Both the position numbers and the translations under genes were made by a program. The notes under the pieces were generated by a model. That model saw only the letters and a program-made list of their open reading frames with translations. It made no database searches and was not told where the DNA came from. Positions 42,047-46,863 of a stretch of 46,863 bases of DNA are shown in pieces (the stretch's first letter is position 1; each line of letters begins with the position of its first letter). The DNA lies in the NCBI GenBank assembly GCA_024229495.1, contig JAAESJ010000154.1, positions 1 through 46,863 on the forward strand. Direction: 5' to 3'. The stretch comes from Verrucomicrobiaceae bacterium (lineage in GTDB: Bacteria; Verrucomicrobiota; Verrucomicrobiia; Verrucomicrobiales; DEV007).

Positions 42047-43897
42047 TTAAGCCCTGTGTGATGCAATATTCTTTAGGGCTATTTTGAGGTCAAGCAATTC
42101 TTTCCTTTGAGACTCAACATTGCTAGTCAAATCAAGAATTTGACTTTTGCTCAGATTGGGTTGTGCCGCTTTTGTTTTTGTCGTGTCTCGAGCAAGTTCA
42201 AGGGCTCTGATCCGTAGTCTGAGGAGGGCCCGCTTGGCATCCGCGAGTTCCAGATTGGCAAAACGCGCAACAAGGACATCCCTTAGAGCGTGTTCTTTTT
42301 CGTTGGGTAATGTGGCAAGATAGGCATTTACGACGTTTAGCTGAGTGGATTCTGGAGGATTTTCCCAGATTTCCTGCAAAAGGTCTGCGCTTGGAATTTC
42401 CTGAATGTGGGCCATTGATTCCTGTCGGGTTTCCTTCATCCATTCCCTGGTGTCCTCATGAGTGAGGGCTAGCCGGATGAGGATGCGCGCATCAGCATCT
42501 TCGACGATGAGTTGGGCGTGATGGTCCTTGGGGTCAGAATGTCTGGAGCTCGAGAAGTTCTGATCCTGTTTAACGGAATTGGCGACTCTGGTTCTGAAGT
42601 CAGTTGCGGCAATACCTAGTCGGGTTGCAACCTCGTTAATCATTGCTTCGCGAGCTACCGGGTCCGCGATGACCGAGATTGAAGGAGCCAGTTCATTCGC
42701 GAAGCTGACGCGATCACGTGGATCGTTAATGTCGAGTGAGTCATTGAGCTGGTCGATCTGGAAATGGTAAAAAGGTCGAGCGTTGTCGATGAGTAACCGG
42801 AAAGCGTCGGCGCCTTTTGATGTGATTAGTGAATCGGGATCCTCCCCGGGAGGTAGATTTACCGCTCTCACGAAGATGCCGCTTGCTGAGAGTGATTTGT
42901 AGGCACGGACTGACGCCTTGTATCCTGCGCTATCGGAGTCAAAGCATAGTAGCGCCTCGGCACGATCCCCTGCAAAACGCCTCAGGGTTCTGGAGTGATG
43001 CTCCGTGAAGGCGGTGCCGAGCGGTGCCACTGCATTCTCGATGCCGTTTTCATAGCATCGGATCATGTCTAGCTGCCCCTCGCAAATGATTACCGATTCG
43101 GACTTTGCGATTGCTCTCTTGCTTTTATCAAGGCCGAAGAAAATCTTGCTTTTGCTAAACAGCTCAGTCTCAGGGGAATTCACATATTTCGCGGTCTTGG
43201 CATTTGGATCGATAATTCTTCCGCTGAATGCAACGGTTTCCCCGAAATCGTTGTTAAGCGGGAACATTATGCGATCCCGGAATCGTGTATACAGCCCTCG
43301 GGAAGGGTTGTTTTCCTCGCGAAGAGACATGAGCCCACTCGCCGACATTAGCCGGCCGCTATACTTGTTTTCTCTTGCCCATTGAGCAAAGAGATCACCG
43401 TTTGCTGGAGCGAATCCAATATTCCATCGATTGGCAATATCGGCACCGAGTCCCCGGTCCTTGAGATATTTCCGTGCCGACTCTGCATCGTGGCTGTCGC
43501 CCTTCATCAGGTAATTATGAAACCAGTCAGATGAGGTTTTATGCAGCTGGAGAAGTTGCGCTCTTTGTTTTGCTGCGGCTCGTGCTTGCGGGTCGTCCTC
43601 GCTTTCCTTGATGGTGATTGAGACGCGTTCAGCGAGTCGCCTGATGGCTGATGGATAGTCGAGGTTCTCGTATTCCATAACGAAGCCAATAGCGCTTCCC
43701 TTGGCGTTGCATCCAAAGCAATAATAGGCCTGTCTTGATGGGCTTACCTTAAAGGATGGGGATTTTTCTGAGTGGAATGGGCAGACAGCCCAGAAATCCT
43801 GCCCTTTTTTCTGGAGAGGGAAGTATCCCTCGACCAGCTCCACGATGTCAGTGGCTCCAAGTATTTCCTGGATGGTGCTTTCCGGGATCAATCCCAT
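42047..43897 (-). CDS. dnaG: DNA primase DnaG
   Basis: A 616-residue primase. The N-terminal CHC2 zinc finger has C39, H42, C60 and C63. The RNA polymerase/TOPRIM core is visible through [10 protein letters not shown] (acidic Glu), [11 protein letters not shown] (second metal site) and Gly-Glu-Asp-Pro-Asp-Ser. The C-terminal part is helical, as in the helicase-binding domain. It makes RNA primers at the fork with DnaB. It lies upstream of rpoD and diverges from the NfeD gene; no rpsU is present before it. Confidence 0.95.
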   Translation of the reverse strand: MGLIPESTIQEILGATDIVELVEGYFPLQKKGQDFWAVCPFHSEKSPSFKVSPSRQAYYCFGCNAKGSAIGFVMEYENLDYPSAIRRLAERVSITIKESEDDPQARAAAKQRAQLLQLHKTSSDWFHNYLMKGDSHDAESARKYLKDRGLGADIANRWNIGFAPANGDLFAQWARENKYSGRLMSASGLMSLREENNPSRGLYTRFRDRIMFPLNNDFGETVAFSGRIIDPNAKTAKYVNSPETELFSKSKIFFGLDKSKRAIAKSESVIICEGQLDMIRCYENGIENAVAPLGTAFTEHHSRTLRRFAGDRAEALLCFDSDSAGYKASVRAYKSLSASGIFVRAVNLPPGEDPDSLITSKGADAFRLLIDNARPFYHFQIDQLNDSLDINDPRDRVSFANELAPSISVIADPVAREAMINEVATRLGIAATDFRTRVANSVKQDQNFSSSRHSDPKDHHAQLIVEDADARILIRLALTHEDTREWMKETRQESMAHIQEIPSADLLQEIWENPPESTQLNVVNAYLATLPNEKEHALRDVLVARFANLELADAKRALLRLRIRALELARDTTKTKAAQPNLSKSQILDLTSNVESQRKELLDLKIALKNIASHRA

Positions 43898-43927
43898 TTG
43901 AGTGTGCTGTGGGTCATTTTACTGCCT

Positions 43928-43956
43928 TTGCCAATTGTTCTCTCTCCTGCTAGGGT
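43928..43956 (+). promoter_or_regulatory. Possible promoter of the NfeD-like protease gene
   Basis: TTGCCA at 43928-43933 (five of six), 17-base spacer, TAGGGT at 43951-43956 (three of six). The start would be near 43963, giving a leader of about 80 bases to the ATG at 44042. Confidence 0.3.
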
Positions 43957-44041
43957 AATATGAAAGACTCAAAGCCATCTAATGCAATATTCTTTGTCGG
44001 AGTTCCAAGTTATTCCCAGCTCTTGTGTCGCTGTTGTGCGT

Positions 44042-46318
44042 ATGTTAGGTAAATTCCTTGTTGTAATGATGGTCGTGTTACTGGCCGTTATGGGGAGTTC
44101 TCATGCGCAGCAGGTGCAGCAAGAAGAGCAGGGGTGGGGGAACCGGCCAGTGATTATCGAGGTAGGGCGGTTTGCTTTTGTGACCAGAGTCCAGGGAGAG
44201 TATTTGCGTAATGCAATCACCGGTGCTTCTGAGTCAGGGGCTTCCGCCATTGTCCTCCGGATAGACTGTCCGGGTGGATTTGCCTGTGAAGCGAGGAAAT
44301 TCGTTGAGTCCACGTTGAAGGCAAAGGTGCCGATTATAGCATTGGTGGACGGTGCTGCTGCAGGAGCGGGAGCGATTGCGGCCTTGTCTGCGGACAAGGT
44401 CTATTTCTCGGGAAGTAGGATCTTGGGGGGAGAGGTTGAAGCTATTGATTGGCGGGGCGCATCAGAGGATTTGCCGAAGCGCCTGACGGATTTGCGTTAT
44501 TATGACCTCGCGGAGGAGTTGGGGGACTTGCTTGCAACGAAGGGGCGAGCCAAGCAAATAGTTAAGGGCTTGTGTGATCCGGATGAGGAGGTTGTTTTAA
44601 ATGGCATAAAGTATTCAAGCTCCGGTGACGTCTTGAGCTTGGATTCCGTGATGGCGGGAAAGGCCGGTATTGCTGGGGGCTTGGTTGAAGGCCTTGAGGC
44701 GATGCTCGTTGCCTGTGAGCTAACTGGGGAGCCGGTCATTCTGACTGCGCCTGAGACCCAAATTCTGCGGGAAAGGCCTGAGGTTAAAGCCGGTGAGGGG
44801 CCTGCCGGAGAGGAGAGTGCATCAGGTGACAGCCCGGAAGCCGATCCGGGCCAATCCACGGTAGAGCAAGTCCAAGAAGAGTTGGCGTTTGGTCAGACAC
44901 GGCTTGAAAGCTATCAGGGTAAGGTTGTTGTGATTCCCGTTGAGATGGAGTCTTTGATGCGTGAAACCAAGTTTGAGTTCATGAAGAGAGTGATCAAGAA
45001 GGCCGATGATGATCGGGCGACGGCGATCATTTTCGATCTCAACACGCCGGGAGGCATTGCCTGGTATACCGAGGAGATAATGCTTGCCGATCTACAGCAG
45101 ATTTCAGTCCCAACTTATTCCTTTGTAAACCCAAAGGCGATGTCAGCTGGAGCGCTCATCGCTATAGCTACAGATCGCATTTACATGCATCCCCCTAGCA
45201 CGATTGGGGCGGCGGCGCCCGTTATGGGTAGCGGGCAGGATATTCCCGAGACGATGCTGAAGAAAGTGATGAGCGATATTCTTTCAACGGCAGATGACGT
45301 TGCCAGAAGAAAGGGGCATAATCCCCAGATTGCCAAGGCCTTCATTGACACCAAGGTAGAGGTTGTTTTCGATTTGCCCTTTATTAGCCCTGAGGGAGCT
45401 CTTGAGCGCCGGAACGCCTTTGATCCGGATACCGAGAATGATCTGTTGGTGTTGAACTCGACACAGGCTGTTGAGATTATTGACGGAAGGCCGCTATTTG
45501 CCGAAGGAGTCGCCAACTCGATTGAAGACCTGATTGAGCAAGAGGGATTGGAAGGTGATGTTGTTGTGGCCAAGCCACTCGGGTTTGAAATGGTTGCGGA
45601 CTGGATTGTCAAACTGGCGCCATGGCTCCTGTTGTTCGGCATCGCTGGAGCTTACATGGAGTTGAAAGCTCCCGGGTTTGGGGTTCCAGGATTCATAGCT
45701 TTGATATGCTTTGGGTTGTTCTTCTTTGGGCACAGCGTTGCGGGTTACGTAGCCGGATTTGAATCACTGGGGATTTTCCTTCTTGGGATTGTGCTGGTGA
45801 TCATTGAATTCTTTGTCTTCCCGGGGCTGCTCATTTTTGGGATTACCGGGTTTGCATTGATTTTCGGATCTTTGATTTTTGCAATGATTGACCCGCTCAA
45901 CCTTGATTGGGATGGCGGGTTTTCTATGGACGGGCTTGGAGTGCTTCTTGGCGGTCCATTGATTAATCTGACGATTGCCGTGATAGGCGCAGGGGGGATC
46001 ATTCTTTTGCTCCTGCGCTACCTGCCATCGGTTCCAGGGTTCAGTGGATTGGTCCTGGATGCGGATGTCGGGAAGGGGACAGGGCTCGAGCCTCCAAAAC
46101 TCAGTGGAGAAGGTGGGCGCTCTTTAGCCGGGGAAGACGTATTTTTGGAGGTGGGGTTGGATGGTATTGCGGAAACCGATTTGCGACCTTCCGGCAAGGC
46201 AAGAATAGGTGGTGAGCTATTTGATGTAGTTTCCACCGAGGGCTTCATAGGTGCAGGGAAAAGCATCAGGATTGTCGAGCAGGAAGGCTCACGGATCGCG
46301 GTTGAGGCAGTCCAGTGA
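44042..46318 (+). CDS. nfeD: NfeD-type membrane serine protease with two ClpP/SppA-like domains
   Basis: A 758-residue protein. ATG 44042 is chosen because it begins a signal peptide (Leu-Val-Val-Met-Met-Val-Val-Leu-Leu core, Ser-His-Ala cleavage); the ATG at 43982 would bury it. There are two crotonase/ClpP-fold domains (about 35-220 and 290-500). The second has the SppA/1510-N catalytic Ser: Ala-Met-Ser368-Ala-Gly-Ala; the Lys of the dyad probably lies in Ala-Arg-Arg-Lys-Gly near 425. At the matching position the first domain has Gly108. Four to six membrane helices follow (about 520-670) and then a soluble NfeD beta-barrel domain. NfeD proteases cleave partner stomatin-like proteins; no stomatin gene is seen next to it. 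Confidence 0.87.
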   Translation: MLGKFLVVMMVVLLAVMGSSHAQQVQQEEQGWGNRPVIIEVGRFAFVTRVQGEYLRNAITGASESGASAIVLRIDCPGGFACEARKFVESTLKAKVPIIALVDGAAAGAGAIAALSADKVYFSGSRILGGEVEAIDWRGASEDLPKRLTDLRYYDLAEELGDLLATKGRAKQIVKGLCDPDEEVVLNGIKYSSSGDVLSLDSVMAGKAGIAGGLVEGLEAMLVACELTGEPVILTAPETQILRERPEVKAGEGPAGEESASGDSPEADPGQSTVEQVQEELAFGQTRLESYQGKVVVIPVEMESLMRETKFEFMKRVIKKADDDRATAIIFDLNTPGGIAWYTEEIMLADLQQISVPTYSFVNPKAMSAGALIAIATDRIYMHPPSTIGAAAPVMGSGQDIPETMLKKVMSDILSTADDVARRKGHNPQIAKAFIDTKVEVVFDLPFISPEGALERRNAFDPDTENDLLVLNSTQAVEIIDGRPLFAEGVANSIEDLIEQEGLEGDVVVAKPLGFEMVADWIVKLAPWLLLFGIAGAYMELKAPGFGVPGFIALICFGLFFFGHSVAGYVAGFESLGIFLLGIVLVIIEFFVFPGLLIFGITGFALIFGSLIFAMIDPLNLDWDGGFSMDGLGVLLGGPLINLTIAVIGAGGIILLLLRYLPSVPGFSGLVLDADVGKGTGLEPPKLSGEGGRSLAGEDVFLEVGLDGIAETDLRPSGKARIGGELFDVVSTEGFIGAGKSIRIVEQEGSRIAVEAVQ

Positions 46319-46345
46319 AGGTATTGGGAACTGGTGTTTTCAGCC

Positions 46346-46365
46346 TGTGAATAACTTGTGTATAA
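46346..46365 (-). promoter_or_regulatory. Two adjacent DnaA-box matches
   Basis: TGTGAATAA (46346-46354) and TGTGTATAA (46357-46365), both exact matches to the TTATNCACA consensus on the minus strand, in the same orientation, 11 bases apart from start to start, i.e. about one helical turn. Confidence 0.5.
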
Positions 46366-46559
46366 TGTTTTTCTTTCTGGCCAAAGGGCATGCATAAAAT
46401 TTAATGGCGAAGCAGGCTTGCTTTCCTCCCTTGATGTTCAAGGGATGGCGCATTTACCAATCAGCAACCAAAGGTGTTTTGTGCTTGGCTGAACCGGCAT
46501 CAGGGAATTTTTCTTACTTGCTTGTGATTACGGACTTGTTCATGTTTCAGTTCTTGTAA

Positions 46560-46709
46560 TATACGCGATCTAGGATTGCAACTAGCTCATAAAGAGAGGG
46601 TTGTAAATTCCCACAGGCTCCCCATCTTACCTTTTAAAGGTCATGATCAAAGTTCTAAAAAAGTGTATGGAGCAAGGGGGAGAAAGAAGTGATTTGGTCA
46701 CTTTTTTTA
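46560..46709 (+). ncRNA. Candidate small RNA ending at the terminator at 46687-46709
   Basis: A promoter-like pair, CTTGTT/TAATAT, lies near 46533-46560 and a terminator ends at 46709, with no ORF between. The segment includes GCTCC/GGAGC (46616-46673) that could pair and a T/A-rich central part. It does not match 6S RNA, SRP RNA, tmRNA or RNase P RNA by any conserved motif I know. It could instead be the long 3' untranslated tail of nfeD. Confidence 0.25.
46687..46709 (+). terminator. Intrinsic terminator
   Basis: AAGTGA (46687-46692), loop TTTGG, TCACTT (46698-46703) and further T residues. A G-U pair and two A-T pairs can extend the stem to nine. It lies 370 bases beyond the stop of nfeD. 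Confidence 0.6.
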
Positions 46710-46757
46710 TCCCATAGGCGTCTTGCTTACGAGTTGTGAACCGATTGGGCGTCGCTT

Positions 46758-46775
46758 TGTGAATAATGTGTAAAG
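46758..46775 (-). promoter_or_regulatory. DnaA-box match with adjacent weaker box
   Basis: TGTGAATAA at 46758-46766 is an exact TTATNCACA match on the minus strand and is followed without gap by TGTGTAAAG (46767-46775), a two-mismatch copy. The orientation is the same as the pair at 46346-46365. Confidence 0.45.
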
Positions 46776-46863
46776 GCAATGATTTGTTGATAGCGAATCC
46801 GATGAGCACTCAACAGTGTGAGCAACTTACAAAGATCGCTTAAAGTCAGCTACTGCCGCCTCA

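Larger units (their letters stand above)
46319..46863. other. Non-coding right end with DnaA-box matches, candidate small RNA and terminator
   Basis: There is no credible gene in 545 bases; the minus-strand 60-residue frame near 46627-46809 has no domain-like sequence. The region holds two DnaA-box pairs (46346-46365, 46758-46775) and an intrinsic terminator at 46687-46709 that is far from the end of nfeD (46318). The last bases run out of the window before the next gene can be seen. Confidence 0.5.

Noticed and set aside
46627-46809. 60-residue minus-strand open frame in the right-end gap
   Set aside because: No domain or signal peptide, and it runs across the terminator and a DnaA-box pair; it is more likely chance.
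1-46863. CRISPR arrays, phage genes or insertion sequences
   Set aside because: I found no regularly spaced repeats, cas-like, integrase-like, transposase-like or phage structural proteins.

Overview
The window looks like a chromosomal segment of a Verrucomicrobiota (PVC superphylum) bacterium. The pointers are two Pirellula/Verrucomicrobium-type CxxCH haem-binding proteins (506-1591 and 19251-23735), HEAT plus DUF1080 and DUF5069 proteins, a sigma-70 factor with an AT-hook-like N-terminus, and a cell envelope set with signal peptides and lipoprotein-sorting-like proteins. An Opitutae-like affiliation is only an inference. Coding density is high, genes lie on both strands, and I see no phage, insertion sequence, tRNA, rRNA or CRISPR. 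Almost no gene start I inspected has a clear Shine-Dalgarno sequence.

Layout. 1-1591: the end of a PVC-type dehydrogenase/HEAT protein and a separate secreted HEAT-cytochrome c protein that continues in the same frame. 1641-6119: an ebo-type cluster (small unknown protein, TatD-like EboB, EboE, UbiA-like EboC, sugar-phosphate-cyclase-like EboD) without a visible EboF. 6200-8050 (minus): zinc-ribbon coiled-coil protein and a GH3 hexosaminidase. 8218-11890: RsfS, CinA and a secreted Ig-like/FN3 protein. 11896-13843 (minus): Der GTPase and PgsA. 13934-15331: RsmA fused to a Nudix domain. 15347-17438 (minus): TPR protein and an HTH/nuclease-like unknown. 17887-23735: LolA-like protein, DUF5069 protein and a 1494-residue five-module secreted protein. 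23749-25895 (minus): RodA and ThiG. 26000-28717: prepilin peptidase and a HEAT-DUF1080 protein. 28811-29687 (minus): S9 and L13. 30021-32367: PurH and PdxJ. 32385-36599 (minus): secreted unknown, small membrane-anchored unknown and an ABCG-like transporter. 36750-39881: AsmA-like protein and a nucleoside transporter. 39933-43897 (minus): RpoD and DnaG. 44042-46318: NfeD-type membrane protease. 46319-46863: non-coding, with a cluster of DnaA-box matches and a strong terminator.

Most genes are housekeeping: ribosome maturation and translation (RsfS, Der, RsmA, L13, S9), replication and transcription (DnaG, RpoD), envelope growth (RodA, PgsA, NagZ-like GH3) and cofactor/nucleotide synthesis (ThiG, PurH, PdxJ). 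The most unusual block is the ebo-type cluster. Its combination of a sugar-phosphate cyclase relative, a UbiA prenyltransferase and two TIM-barrel metalloenzymes suggests synthesis or trafficking of a cyclitol- or lipid-linked metabolite. In cyanobacteria ebo genes are linked to moving a scytonemin precursor to the periplasm; what it does here is not known. Two promoters in this cluster place the predicted transcription start almost on the start codon, suggesting leaderless messages.
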